A stretch of DNA of 64,000 nt from Alphaproteobacteria bacterium (GTDB lineage Bacteria > Pseudomonadota > Alphaproteobacteria > Rhizobiales > Rhizobiaceae), in the NCBI GenBank assembly GCA_024742485.1, contig JANSYK010000001.1, positions 868,001 to 932,000 of the forward strand. Reading direction: 5' to 3'. Below the pieces are notes generated by a model. That model did not search any database. It was not told where the DNA came from and saw only the letters and a list, made by a program, of their open reading frames with translations. The translations under genes were made by a program, and so were the position numbers. This document shows positions 1-8,792 of this stretch, in pieces (positions within the stretch are counted from its first letter, which is position 1; each line of letters begins with the position of its first letter).

Positions 1-611
1 CCCTGATGACCGTTTCGGCTCCGTCCTTTGTGTGGGCGGTGATCCTTGTTCTCCTGTTTTCCTATTATTTGCCGCTCTTTCCCATTGCCGGGCGAATCCA
101 CGAAACGATCATGATTCCTCCGGTCACCGGGTTCATGCTGATCGATACGATACTGGCCGGAAGCTGGGACGGATTCTGGTCGGCACTGCATCACCTCATT
201 CTCCCGGCTTTCGCGCTATCGCTCTCTGGGATTGGCCAAGCAGCACGGCTGACACGGTCGAATATGGTGGAGGTCTATGACCAACCCTACATCGAAATGG
301 CGCAATCCTATGGATTCCCCGAGGATCGCATCGCCCGCAAATATGCGTTTAAACCGTCCTTGATTCCGTCCCTGACGATTATCGGGCTCGATTTTGCCGC
401 CCTTCTTGGCAATGCATTTCTGGTCGAGACCATATTCGCCTGGCCAGGCATTTCCCGCTATGGCGTAGGCGTGATCCTGCAAAAGGACCTCAACGCCATC
501 GTCGGCACGGTCATGATCATCTCGGCCACCTTCCTCATCGCCAACATCATCGTCGATCTGCTGGTTGCCTACATCAATCCACGCATCCGCTACGCGGAGC
601 GCTCGAAATGA
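1..611 (+). CDS. Peptide/nickel-type ABC transporter permease (DppB-like), 5'-truncated by window edge
   Basis: This is an inner-membrane permease of a dipeptide/oligopeptide/nickel ABC importer. The reading frame is open at the left edge; the first Met codon at 6 is internal, because about 200 residues are visible against the usual 310-340 for DppB. The visible part has several hydrophobic segments and the EAA-type cytoplasmic loop (around ARLTRSNMVEVYDQPYIEMAQSYG), which docks the ATPase. It ends with the family-typical YINPRIRYAE tail. The stop overlaps the next start in an ATGA, so it is the upstream partner of the DppC-like gene. Its substrate cannot be told; the binding protein would lie outside the window. 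Confidence 0.9.
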   Translation, partial: LMTVSAPSFVWAVILVLLFSYYLPLFPIAGRIHETIMIPPVTGFMLIDTILAGSWDGFWSALHHLILPAFALSLSGIGQAARLTRSNMVEVYDQPYIEMAQSYGFPEDRIARKYAFKPSLIPSLTIIGLDFAALLGNAFLVETIFAWPGISRYGVGVILQKDLNAIVGTVMIISATFLIANIIVDLLVAYINPRIRYAERSK

Positions 612-1441
612 AGCGGGCTCTGACCATATTGTTGAGCAATCCGCTATCGGTTGTCGGACTGACGCTGGTGACGTTTGTTGTGCTGACGGCCCTGCTTGCG
701 GATTTCATTTCCCCCTATCCCGAACACGCGGGAGCGGTGGTGGATTTCCTCAATGCCAACAAGCCGCCTAGTGCCGAGTATTGGCTCGGCACCGACGTGG
801 TCGGGCGGGACCAGCTCTCACGCATATTCTACGCCTATCGGGTCTCCCTTGGGCTGGGCGTCGTCGTTCTCGCCATTGCCGTTCCCATCGGTGTCACGGT
901 CGGGCTTGTGGCCGGGTATCTGGGCGGATGGGCCGACTATGTCCTGATGCGGATCACGGATGTGTTTCTCTCCATTCCGCCGCTTGTGCTGGCACTGGCG
1001 ATCATGGGCCTGCTGGAGCCGACGCTGCTTAATGGCATGATTGCAGTGACCGCCATGTGGTGGCCATGGTATGCGCGGTTGGTCTACAACATCACGCGGG
1101 CGCAGAAAGTAGAAGGTTACGTCCTTGCCGCCGAGGTGATCGGTGCTGGAAAGCTACACATCATCTTCCGCGAAATCCTTCCCAACTGCATGCCCTCCAT
1201 CATCACCAAGATGACGCTGGATTTCGGCTTCGTCATCCTGATCGCCGCATCGCTTTCCTTCCTCGGCCTCGGTGTCCAGGCTCCCACGCCGGACCTTGGC
1301 TCCATGGTCTCCGAGGGAACCAGATATCTGCCGGACAGCTGGTGGCTGACGGTGTTTCCGGGCATTGCAATCCTGATTGCCGTGTTCGGCTTCAACCTGA
1401 TCGGCGATGTATTGCGTGAAGTTCTGGATCCGGACCTATGA
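608..1441 (+). CDS. Peptide/nickel-type ABC transporter permease (DppC-like)
   Basis: Second permease of the heterodimeric membrane channel of a peptide-family ABC importer, 277 residues, the normal DppC length. It has an N-terminal membrane segment, a periplasmic stretch with the DppC hallmark YWLGTDVVGRDQLSR, then about five more membrane segments. The EAA loop is around EGYVLAAEVIGAGKLHIIFREILPN. The ATG start sits in an ATGA overlap with the upstream permease, and its own stop overlaps the following ATPase start in the same way. The four genes are therefore translationally coupled. Confidence 0.93.
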   Translation: MKRALTILLSNPLSVVGLTLVTFVVLTALLADFISPYPEHAGAVVDFLNANKPPSAEYWLGTDVVGRDQLSRIFYAYRVSLGLGVVVLAIAVPIGVTVGLVAGYLGGWADYVLMRITDVFLSIPPLVLALAIMGLLEPTLLNGMIAVTAMWWPWYARLVYNITRAQKVEGYVLAAEVIGAGKLHIIFREILPNCMPSIITKMTLDFGFVILIAASLSFLGLGVQAPTPDLGSMVSEGTRYLPDSWWLTVFPGIAILIAVFGFNLIGDVLREVLDPDL

Positions 1442-2316
1442 GCGCTGACCTTGCCCTTTCCATACGCAATCTCGCACTGAGCTTCAAAAGCTGGTCGGGC
1501 ACGTCGCAAGTCCTGCACGGCATCGATCTGGAAATCAAACGGGGCGAGCGCGTCGCCCTGGTTGGCGAGAGCGGCTCCGGCAAATCCGTCACCGCACGCA
1601 TCATCCTCGGCACGTTGCATGAGCTCAAAAGCGCCAGAATTTCGGGAGAGGTCTGGGTTGCCGGCCGCGAAATGTCCAGCCTTTCGCAATCGGAGCGGCA
1701 AGCGCTGCGCGGCACGGACATATCGATGATCTTTCAGGACCCGACCACCGCGCTGAACCCTGTCTACACAATCCGGCAACAGTTCCACGAGGTCCTGATG
1801 CGCGGAGACCCGAAGATTTCCCTTTCAACGGCCGAGCAGCGCAGTGCGGACATTCTGCGTGAAGTCTCGATCACCGATACCGAGCGGGTTCTGGAAAGCT
1901 ACCCCTTCCAACTCTCGGGCGGCATGAACCAGCGTGTAATGATCGGGATGGCCCTGATCAATGAGCCGCAATTGTTGCTGGCCGACGAGCCGGGAACAGC
2001 ACTGGATGTCACGGTGCAGGCGCAGACGCTACGTCTCATGCGCGACCTTGTGCGCCAGCACGGGACCTCCGTCCTGTTCATCTCCCACAATCTGGGCGTC
2101 GTGCGGGAATTCGCCGACCGCATCTATGTCATCTACAAGGGAAGGATCGTTGAAACCGGGCCTGCGGCCTCGATATTCGATGATCCCCGGCATGCTTACA
2201 CAAAGGCGTTGCTTGCCGCCATCCCGCGGCTGACCGGTGGCGGCATTCCGGAAATACAGGAGGATTCTGAAGCCTTTTTTGATCCGATGGTCACCCATGA
2301 GGACGTCAGCGCATGA
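1438..2316 (+). CDS. Peptide ABC transporter ATP-binding protein (DppD-like)
   Basis: Cytoplasmic ATPase that powers the peptide importer. Walker A is GESGSGKS near residues 42-49. The signature is LSGGMNQRVMIGMAL, and Walker B ends in LLLADEPGTALD. The protein continues into the oligopeptide-transporter C-terminal region (HAYTKALLAAIP). The 292-residue length is a little short of many DppD proteins (about 320), because the cysteine-rich C-terminal extension is missing. It overlaps both neighbours by 4 nt. It is assigned as the DppD half because it precedes a second, DppF-like ATPase. Confidence 0.92.
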   Translation: MSADLALSIRNLALSFKSWSGTSQVLHGIDLEIKRGERVALVGESGSGKSVTARIILGTLHELKSARISGEVWVAGREMSSLSQSERQALRGTDISMIFQDPTTALNPVYTIRQQFHEVLMRGDPKISLSTAEQRSADILREVSITDTERVLESYPFQLSGGMNQRVMIGMALINEPQLLLADEPGTALDVTVQAQTLRLMRDLVRQHGTSVLFISHNLGVVREFADRIYVIYKGRIVETGPAASIFDDPRHAYTKALLAAIPRLTGGGIPEIQEDSEAFFDPMVTHEDVSA

Positions 2317-3152
2317 CAGCTCAACCCATTTTGTCAGCGCACAATCTGACCAGGGATTTTCGGGTCGGAAAACGCACGATCAGGGCGGTCGACGATATCT
2401 CGTTTGATGTTCAGAAAGGTGAGTGTCTCGCCATTGTCGGCGAAAGTGGCTCGGGCAAGAGCACGGTCGCCAACATGATCCTGGGTATCCATCCCCCGAC
2501 ATCCGGTACGCTGAGCTTTCACGGAGAAGAATTGCCGGTCAAACGGACACTGCTGCACCGGGAAAAAATCCAGCTGGTGCAGCAAAATCCGCTTTCGTCG
2601 CTCAATCCGCGACGTTCCATTGCCGCCTCGCTGCGGCTTGCACTCGATGTGCACAAACACGGTACCCGTGGCGAACGGCCCCAAATGGTCCAGAAACTTC
2701 TGGAGGAAGTCGGTCTGGACCCCAGTTTTGCAAACCGCAGCCCGTCGGCCCTGTCTGGTGGACAAAGGCAGCGGGTGGCCATTGCCCGTGCCTTGGCCTG
2801 TCAATCCGAAGTCGTCGTTCTGGACGAGCCGACCTCGGCGCTGGACGTGCTGGTCCAGGCGCGAATCCTGCGGCTCCTGGACGATCTCCGGACAATGCAT
2901 GGTCTGACCTTCATCTTCATTACCCACGACCTGTCCGTGGTGCGCAACATTGCCGACCGGGTAGCCGTGTTTCAGTACGGCAAACTGGTGGAACTTGCCG
3001 ACACAGAGGCACTTTTCGAAAATCCCACGGAAGAATACACTCGCAGCCTGATCAGCGCCGTACCAGTGGTCAGCACGGAAGAGGTTGAACTCCGCGGCAG
3101 ACTGTCAAAGACTGAAGCGGCCGACGGCGGGGTCGAGAGCCCGGGCGCATAG
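2313..3152 (+). CDS. Peptide ABC transporter ATP-binding protein (DppF-like)
   Basis: Second ATPase subunit of the same importer, 279 residues. Walker A is GESGSGKST, the Q-loop is VQQNPLSSLNPR, the signature is LSGGQRQRVAIARAL, and Walker B is VVVLDEPTSALD followed by the H-loop ITHDLSVV. It is the last gene of the visible operon; 134 bp separate it from the AraC regulator. No clear rho-independent terminator follows. Together with the DppD-like protein it would form the heterodimeric nucleotide-binding module. Confidence 0.92.
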   Translation: MTAQPILSAHNLTRDFRVGKRTIRAVDDISFDVQKGECLAIVGESGSGKSTVANMILGIHPPTSGTLSFHGEELPVKRTLLHREKIQLVQQNPLSSLNPRRSIAASLRLALDVHKHGTRGERPQMVQKLLEEVGLDPSFANRSPSALSGGQRQRVAIARALACQSEVVVLDEPTSALDVLVQARILRLLDDLRTMHGLTFIFITHDLSVVRNIADRVAVFQYGKLVELADTEALFENPTEEYTRSLISAVPVVSTEEVELRGRLSKTEAADGGVESPGA

Positions 3153-3202
3153 CTGGCCCACACACCGCGGGTTGCAGAACCGTTGCACACCATCTCAGAT
3201 GC

Positions 3203-3270
3203 GGGACGGCGGTGCCGACCCTTGATTTTGTTGATGCATTCCGTTTTTGCCGATACGCTCAAGACATGAA
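3203..3270. repeat. Diverged intergenic repeat, copy A
   Basis: About 68 bp in the gap before the AraC gene align without gaps to 32343-32410 at roughly three quarters identity by eye. The best-kept blocks are a TTGATT-TGTTGA stretch and TTTTGCCGAT. Both copies lie in short intergenic spaces far apart, so this looks like a dispersed intergenic element rather than a coding relic. No function is assigned. Confidence 0.5.
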
Positions 3271-3286
3271 CTGCTCCGAGGGCTGA

Positions 3287-4318
3287 ATGATGACCCCTGT
3301 CTCGACTGATGACAGCCATCCAGACAGGATGGTGAATGTGCTGCGCCACACCGTGACTCACCGGCAAGACGTTGCGGCGACGAATACGGTTGATCGGGAT
3401 GAAGCCCATCGGATCATGACCAGCCGATACAAGCGCCACAGCCTGAAATGTGTCAGTGAGGCGGCAAATTTTGATTTTCTGCACGCGAGCGCAAAGGTCT
3501 CGGTCGGAAGCTTCAATATCTTGCGTTACGGCGCGGGGGTAGAAATCGACCCGGGGAGCTTTGAAAACTTCTACATGCTGGAAATGCCGATCAGCGGCGG
3601 CACCGAGATAAGCATCGGTGACCGGACACTGCGGGCAAATCTTCGTCAGGCAACCGTCCTGTCTCCCGGTCAAGCGCTCAATTCCTTCTGGTACCCCGAC
3701 ACCACCCAGATGATGCTGAAGATCGACCGTAAGGCCGTCACCGACCGCTGGATGGCTCACCATGGGGCTGTGGAAGGACGCTGGCCGCTGTTTGAACAGA
3801 CATTGGACCTCACCTCCTCCATGGGGTGGCGGGTGAAAAACCTGATGCTGCTTCTCTTCGAAGATCTGAAGAAATCCATCGAAGACGACCAGTGGACGCT
3901 GCAGGACGAGACGATTTCCACCGCAATAGTTGATTCACTGCTCGCACATTTCGTGGCCGAGGGGTCCACAAGACTTGGCGGCAGGCAACATCAGGTTCTT
4001 CCGCATCACATCAGGCTTTGCACGCAATATGCTGAAAAGAATCTGCAATCCGAACTGACGATGGCCAAGTTTGCGGCGATTGCGGGGAGAAGCGAAAGGT
4101 CCGTTTTTGACGGCTTCAGACGGTTCACACAAAAGACACCGATGCAATACGTGCTTGATCTGCGCCTCGCAAAGGCACGCCAACTGCTCCAGGAATCCGG
4201 CCTTTCGGTTTCCGACGTCGCCAGACTTGTCGGGTGCCGCCATCTCGGCCGATTTGCTGGCCATTATGCCGAGCGCTTTGGCGAAACCCCGTCTCAAACC
4301 ATTGCGCGAGCCGCCTGA
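3287..4318 (+). CDS. AraC family transcriptional regulator
   Basis: DNA-binding transcription factor of 343 residues. The N-terminal half resembles the AraC-binding-like effector/cupin region (around GAGVEIDPGSFENFYMLEMPISGG). The last 100 residues are a standard AraC double helix-turn-helix (ELTMAKFAAIAGRSERSVF, then GLSVSDVARLVGCRHLGRFAGHY...FGETPSQ). It lies between the peptide ABC operon and the FGGY kinase/sugar ABC operon, all on the same strand. Repeats of AraC half-site style just downstream of its stop (4321-4357) and before the sugar-binding protein (6167-6182) make the sugar operon the better guess as target. The effector is unknown. ATG at 3287 or 3290 are both possible. Confidence 0.9.
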   Translation: MMTPVSTDDSHPDRMVNVLRHTVTHRQDVAATNTVDRDEAHRIMTSRYKRHSLKCVSEAANFDFLHASAKVSVGSFNILRYGAGVEIDPGSFENFYMLEMPISGGTEISIGDRTLRANLRQATVLSPGQALNSFWYPDTTQMMLKIDRKAVTDRWMAHHGAVEGRWPLFEQTLDLTSSMGWRVKNLMLLLFEDLKKSIEDDQWTLQDETISTAIVDSLLAHFVAEGSTRLGGRQHQVLPHHIRLCTQYAEKNLQSELTMAKFAAIAGRSERSVFDGFRRFTQKTPMQYVLDLRLAKARQLLQESGLSVSDVARLVGCRHLGRFAGHYAERFGETPSQTIARAA

Positions 4319-4696
4319 CACAATCCAGATCATGCAAGCCCTATCCAGATACCGCAATTTCCTGTTTGCAGCATGACATCAAGATGGATCGGCATGGTCG
4401 CGCATAGGCTGCTGGTTCGCGCCATGCAACAGGTGCAAACCCCGACCGGATTCAGCGAAATGGAAAGACAGGATGATGCCGAGAATCTGTGTTCCCATGG
4501 ATGGCGCGGCCAATATGCAAGGGAAAGGGCCGCGATATGGTTGATCTGGGGCTGCAGGTGTTCGACTCGAAAACCATCCCTGAATTCTGCTGCAATGGGC
4601 AGAGTTGGGCGACAGGCCGGTTTGAAGTGTCTTGACGGCCGGGCCGGTATCGCTGCTTATCTGTCGGGACTTGGAATTGTTCTTGGACCCTGACGC
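4319..4696. other. Intergenic region upstream of the FGGY kinase
   Basis: 378 bp between AraC and the kinase. It begins with the candidate AraC half-site pair. I see no convincing gene: the small plus-strand frame here has no family resemblance and the long opposite-strand frame is a shadow of the kinase. A TTGACG (near 4633) followed at 19 bp by TTATCT is a possible but weak promoter. Confidence 0.4.
4321..4357. promoter_or_regulatory. Candidate AraC-type tandem half-sites
   Basis: Two 17-bp units, CAATCCAGATCATGCAA and CTATCCAGATACCGCAA, repeat directly with a 20-bp period (13 of 17 positions equal). The second unit is nearly identical to 6167-6182 before the sugar-binding protein gene. 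AraC proteins typically bind direct half-sites about 20-21 bp apart. Assignment to the AraC protein encoded at 3287 is inference. Confidence 0.45.
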
Positions 4697-6133
4697 ATGA
4701 TTATCGGCATCGATGTTGGCACAACACGCGTCAAGGCGAGTCTCTTTTCGGTCGATGGCGAAATGTTGGAGCACTTTTCTTCGACTTATCCGACGGTTCG
4801 CCGCGAAAGCGGATGGGTGGAACAGGATCCGCAGGACTGGCTCGACCTCATATTGGAGAGCCTTCGCAGGTTTGCCGCTACGCATGATCTGGCCAAGGTT
4901 CAGTCCATCGGCATCTGCTCGCAGGTCAACACCCATGTGTTTGTTGGCGCGGACGGCAAAGCCCTGGCACCGGCTATCATTTGGCAGGATATCAGGGCGC
5001 ACGACGCCGCCGCGCAACTGAACAGTCAGATCAGCGATGACGACCGTATCCGATGGTGGGGCGCGCCCCTGCCGGTTGACGCCAGCCATTGCCTGAGCCG
5101 CATGAAATGGATGCACGACTCGCATCCGGACATCTGGCAGAAAACGCGATGGGTGATGCTGCCGAAGGACTATTGCATCCTCAATCTGACCGGTGCGATC
5201 ACATCCGATCCCATCGCGAATGTCGGACTGATTGACCAGAATCTCGATTATGCGACTGAACTGCTCACCCTGCTTCCGGGCGCCGCGGATAAGCTGGCAC
5301 CCATTCATGGAATGGCCACTGTCGCCGGAAAGATGAAACCGGGACTTCCGGCAGACGGGGCACCGGTTGCTGTCGGAACAATGGACGCATGGGGAGGAAT
5401 GCTGGGTGTTGGCGCAATTGAAAACGGCGTCGCGTTCTATCTCAGCGGAACCAGCGAGACATTGGGTATCCTCTCCGAAGACATCGAGCCAACGGAGGGG
5501 GTGATCGCGTTTCCGCAAGCCGAAAACATTCAGCTTCACGTGGCGCCGACACAATCCGGTGGCGCGTCCATACTCTGGTTCTGCAAGCTGTTCGATATGA
5601 CTCCCGAAGAGATGGCCAAAGCGGCGCAGGCCGTGTCGCATGCCGACAACATTCCACTCTTCCTGCCGCACCTCCAGGGAGAACGCGCACCCATCTGGGA
5701 TGCGACCGCGCGTGGCATGTTTTTGGAACTGGATGCCAACACCACCTCACAACATCTGGCGCGGGCCGTCTATGAGGGCGTTGCGTTTTCCGCCCGCTGG
5801 GTTTTCGACTCTCTACAACAATCCGCCAATCGCACGCCGCTTTCCCTGCGGTGCGGTGGCGGCGGCTTTCAGACCGATGTCTGGAACCAAGTTCGGGCTG
5901 ATATTCTGGGTGTCGAACTTCAACGCAATGCCATAGCCGATCCCGGCGTATTGGGTGCTGCCGGGCTGGCAAGCGTGGCCGCCGGCCTCTATCCGACCCT
6001 GGAAGCGGCATTCGGTGAACTTGTAGAAATCGACCGGACCTATGTTCCGTCGCCGGAAACGAAACCGCACTACGATGCGAAGTTCAACCGCTATAAACAG
6101 GCCTATTTCAACAATCGGCGCCAGGATCCGTAA
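4697..6133 (+). CDS. FGGY-family carbohydrate kinase (xylulokinase-like)
   Basis: Cytoplasmic ATP-dependent sugar kinase, 478 residues, normal for xylulokinase/glycerol-kinase relatives. It has the N-terminal phosphate motif IGIDVGTTRVKASLF, a WVEQDPQDW segment, the central catalytic-Asp region GTMDAWGGMLG, and the C-terminal FGGY signature region with GGGGFQTDVWNQVRADILGV and GVLGAAGLA. The substrate is not readable from sequence. Because it precedes a ribose-type ABC importer, it probably phosphorylates the imported sugar or polyol, or its keto derivative. Likely controlled by the AraC protein upstream. Confidence 0.9.
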   Translation: MIIGIDVGTTRVKASLFSVDGEMLEHFSSTYPTVRRESGWVEQDPQDWLDLILESLRRFAATHDLAKVQSIGICSQVNTHVFVGADGKALAPAIIWQDIRAHDAAAQLNSQISDDDRIRWWGAPLPVDASHCLSRMKWMHDSHPDIWQKTRWVMLPKDYCILNLTGAITSDPIANVGLIDQNLDYATELLTLLPGAADKLAPIHGMATVAGKMKPGLPADGAPVAVGTMDAWGGMLGVGAIENGVAFYLSGTSETLGILSEDIEPTEGVIAFPQAENIQLHVAPTQSGGASILWFCKLFDMTPEEMAKAAQAVSHADNIPLFLPHLQGERAPIWDATARGMFLELDANTTSQHLARAVYEGVAFSARWVFDSLQQSANRTPLSLRCGGGGFQTDVWNQVRADILGVELQRNAIADPGVLGAAGLASVAAGLYPTLEAAFGELVEIDRTYVPSPETKPHYDAKFNRYKQAYFNNRRQDP

Positions 6134-6166
6134 CGTGACTTCAATTCGCACGGCCCGGCAGGACTG

Positions 6167-6182
6167 CTATCCAGATTCCGCA
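6167..6182. promoter_or_regulatory. Candidate AraC half-site before the sugar-binding protein gene
   Basis: CTATCCAGATTCCGCA differs at one position from 4341-4356. It lies in the 152-bp gap between kinase and binding-protein gene, about 100 bp before the start. A well-matched second unit 20 bp away is not evident here, so this may be a single or degenerate site. Confidence 0.4.
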
Positions 6183-6285
6183 GAAAAACGACCGAACTTG
6201 CATAAATGCGCTTTATGGAGCGTCGATTTCAGACAGATTGGCCACAAGCAGCAATCATCAGACAAAATTCATGGGAGGAGTAACA

Positions 6286-7206
6286 ATGATTTCAACCAAA
6301 TGGAAAACGGCCGCACTGGCCCTGACTCTACTGGCAGCCACTGGCGTTCAGGCGCTCGCGGAAAAGGTGGTGGTCATCACGCCATTTCTGGCCCAGCCGG
6401 GCACCCAGTTCTACGTGGAGGGTTTCACGAAAGCGGCTGAGGAAAACAACTGGGATCTCAATGTCATTGATACGGCCGGTGACGTTGCCGCCGTTATCAG
6501 CCGCATCGAAGATGCGGTAACTCAAAACGTCGACGCCATTGTCATCAACGTCGACCCGGCACAAGTCGCCGCAGGCCTGGAAACGGCAAAGGCTGCGGGC
6601 ATTCCCGTTGTCGGCATGGATGCCGGTGCTGATCCACTTCTGGTGGCCAATGTAACCAGCAATGGCTATGGCATGGCCGCCGAGACATCTGTCTATGTCG
6701 CCAACCGGCTCAACGGCAAGGGCCGCGTTGTCATGTTTGTGCTCGACGCATTCCCGCCGGTTCAGATCCGGGGTGTGATTGCGGATGCCGTTTTCAAGAA
6801 CCACCCGGATATTGAGGTGATCGATCGCATCACGCCGGACGTTCAGGACGGAGGCGTTGCCGATTCCCGCGCCAAGATGGAAGCTCTCCTTGCCGCCAAC
6901 CCGGATGCAGGCAGCATCTCGGCAGTCTGGGCCGCCTGGGACCAGCCGGCACTTGGCGCCCTGCAGGCGATCGAGGATGCCGGCCGTTCCGATGAAGGCA
7001 TTGTCATCGTCGGCATCGACGCCAACCCGCAGGCCCGTGACGCTATCGCAACCGGCGGCAATTTCGAGGCGTCCGTGGCGCAGGATTTCGAGGGCATAGG
7101 CCGGGGTGCTGCCGATGTCGTTTCCCGCGCCCTCAAGGGCGATACAATCAAGGAGTCGGTGATCTACGTCCCAACGAAACTGATCACATCGGCCAACGCA
7201 AAATAA
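6286..7206 (+). CDS. Sugar ABC transporter periplasmic substrate-binding protein (RbsB-like)
   Basis: Periplasmic sugar-binding protein of the ribose/galactose type (Peripla_BP_4), 306 residues. ATG at 6286 is chosen over an upstream in-frame Met because a strong GGGAGGAG ribosome site lies 5 nt before it and a signal peptide follows directly (MISTKWKTAALALTLLAATGVQALA, cleavage after ALA). Mature features are VVITPFLAQPGTQFYVEGFTKAAEE, the VDAIVINVDPAQVAAGL hinge region, GIPVVGMDAGAD, and AVWAAWDQPALGALQAIEDAG. An 8-bp stem-loop follows the stop. First gene of the binding protein-ATPase-permease trio. Confidence 0.93.
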   Translation: MISTKWKTAALALTLLAATGVQALAEKVVVITPFLAQPGTQFYVEGFTKAAEENNWDLNVIDTAGDVAAVISRIEDAVTQNVDAIVINVDPAQVAAGLETAKAAGIPVVGMDAGADPLLVANVTSNGYGMAAETSVYVANRLNGKGRVVMFVLDAFPPVQIRGVIADAVFKNHPDIEVIDRITPDVQDGGVADSRAKMEALLAANPDAGSISAVWAAWDQPALGALQAIEDAGRSDEGIVIVGIDANPQARDAIATGGNFEASVAQDFEGIGRGAADVVSRALKGDTIKESVIYVPTKLITSANAK

Positions 7207-7224
7207 CGCGGCAATAATAATCGG

Positions 7225-7243
7225 GGTGCGCCGGTGGCGCACC
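7225..7243 (+). promoter_or_regulatory. Intercistronic stem-loop after the sugar-binding protein gene
   Basis: GGTGCGCC, loop GGT, GGCGCACC form a perfect 8-bp stem with no T-run, placed between the binding-protein stop and the ATPase start. Such hairpins usually protect the 3' end of the binding-protein message or limit read-through, so that it outnumbers the membrane subunits. That role is inferred from position. Confidence 0.6.
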
Positions 7244-7253
7244 TCCTTGCGCC

Positions 7254-8750
7254 ATGACACTGCTCGACCTCACTCACATTGCAAAATCCTACGGCAGGAC
7301 GGCCGCTCTGGCGGATGCTTCGATCGACATATTGCCGGGCGAAGTTCACGCCCTTATGGGCGAAAATGGCGCCGGAAAAAGCACCTTCATCAAGGTGCTT
7401 GCCGGCATTGTGAAATCCGACCGTGGCGAAATCAGGTTCCAGGGAAAACTGGCTACCATCGACAATCCGCAGGACGCCTTCGATCTGGGTTTCCGCTTCA
7501 TCCACCAGGAACTGAACGTGGTTCCCCAGATATCGGTCGCTGAAAACATCGCAATCGGCGGCCCCTACCCGACCCGTTTCGGCGCCATGGTCAATTGGAG
7601 GGAATTGAACCGGCGGGCGCGTGCCGCCCTTGCACGGCTGGGTATCGATACCATCGATCCAAGAACCAAAATCTCACGCCTGAGCGCCGGCGACCAGATG
7701 TTGGTGAAGATAGCAGGCACGCTCTCCGATACAGGGAACCCGGCCTGCCTGTTCGTCATGGATGAGCCAACGGCGTCCCTGACCGGAGAGGAATCCGAGC
7801 GGCTCTTCAAGGTGATTGCCGAACTCAAATCCGCCGGCGCATCCGTTCTCTATGTGTCCCATCGCATGGACGAAGTCATGCAAATCTGCGATCGCGTCAC
7901 GGTCTTTCGTGATGGCCGTTTTGTCGAGACCAAAAGAACGAACGATACGGACAAGGACGAAATCATACGGTTCATGACCGGCCGCGATGTCAAGGATGTC
8001 TATCCGGAGCGCACTTTCGATCTGGAGGAGCACCTTGTCTGTCGTGCTCAAGATGTATCGACCCGACGGATCAGGGGCCTGAGTTTCAATCTGCGCAAGG
8101 GAGAAGTTCTCGGCATCGGCGGCCTTTCGAATGCCGGACAAAGCGAGGTCATGCAGGCGTTGATGGGCCTGGATCGGATACTCGAAGGCACTTTGAAGAT
8201 CAGCGGAAAAGCGGCACCGCAAAATCCTGCGACCGCCTGGGAAGGAGGGATCGCCTATGTTCCGCGGGAACGCCGCCGTGAAGGATTGATGCTGACGCGC
8301 AGCATTCTGCAAAACACAGTGCTCCCGCATCTTCGGCATCTCAGCCGCCTGCTGGGCGTAGTCAACCGTCGCTCGGAACGTGATATGACCCAGCGCGTCG
8401 CAGACATTGTCCGTTTGAAAGCCGACAGCCTCAAGCAGCCCTGCTACCAGCTGAGCGGCGGCAACCAGCAAAAGGTGGTTTTCGCAAGAGCTGTCGGGGC
8501 GTCGCTTAATCTGTTGCTGCTGGATGAACCGACGCGCGGCGTGGATGTCGGCGCCAAGTTTGACATCTACACGCTGGTGCGCGAGCTGAGCGCCAGGGGG
8601 TGTGGCGTGGTTCTTACATCTTCCGACCTGCCGGAACTGCTTGGCATGTGTGATCGCATCCTCATCATGCAGGATGGCCGACAAACCGAAATTGTTGAAA
8701 CACGTGATCTCGACCCACACGGTCTCCTGAGCAGATTCTATGCTGCATAG
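7254..8750 (+). CDS. Sugar ABC transporter ATP-binding protein (RbsA/XylG-like, two NBDs)
   Basis: Cytoplasmic ATPase with two fused nucleotide-binding domains, 498 residues, the usual RbsA length. NBD1 has Walker A GENGAGKST, a somewhat divergent signature LSAGDQMLVKIAGTL, and Walker B CLFVMDEPTASLT. NBD2 has the degenerate Walker A typical of the family (GLSNAGQSEV) but a canonical signature LSGGNQQKVVFARAV and Walker B LLLLDEPTRGVDVGAK. The asymmetry is normal for this family. It sits between the binding protein and the permease. Confidence 0.94.
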   Translation: MTLLDLTHIAKSYGRTAALADASIDILPGEVHALMGENGAGKSTFIKVLAGIVKSDRGEIRFQGKLATIDNPQDAFDLGFRFIHQELNVVPQISVAENIAIGGPYPTRFGAMVNWRELNRRARAALARLGIDTIDPRTKISRLSAGDQMLVKIAGTLSDTGNPACLFVMDEPTASLTGEESERLFKVIAELKSAGASVLYVSHRMDEVMQICDRVTVFRDGRFVETKRTNDTDKDEIIRFMTGRDVKDVYPERTFDLEEHLVCRAQDVSTRRIRGLSFNLRKGEVLGIGGLSNAGQSEVMQALMGLDRILEGTLKISGKAAPQNPATAWEGGIAYVPRERRREGLMLTRSILQNTVLPHLRHLSRLLGVVNRRSERDMTQRVADIVRLKADSLKQPCYQLSGGNQQKVVFARAVGASLNLLLLDEPTRGVDVGAKFDIYTLVRELSARGCGVVLTSSDLPELLGMCDRILIMQDGRQTEIVETRDLDPHGLLSRFYAA

Positions 8751-8792
8751 AGCCGACACTGTGATCGAAGTTTGGAATTTGGGAACGTCAAA

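Noticed and set aside
4379-5671. 430-codon minus-strand frame covering the kinase
   Set aside because: Shadow of the FGGY kinase; no family motif and no ribosome site.
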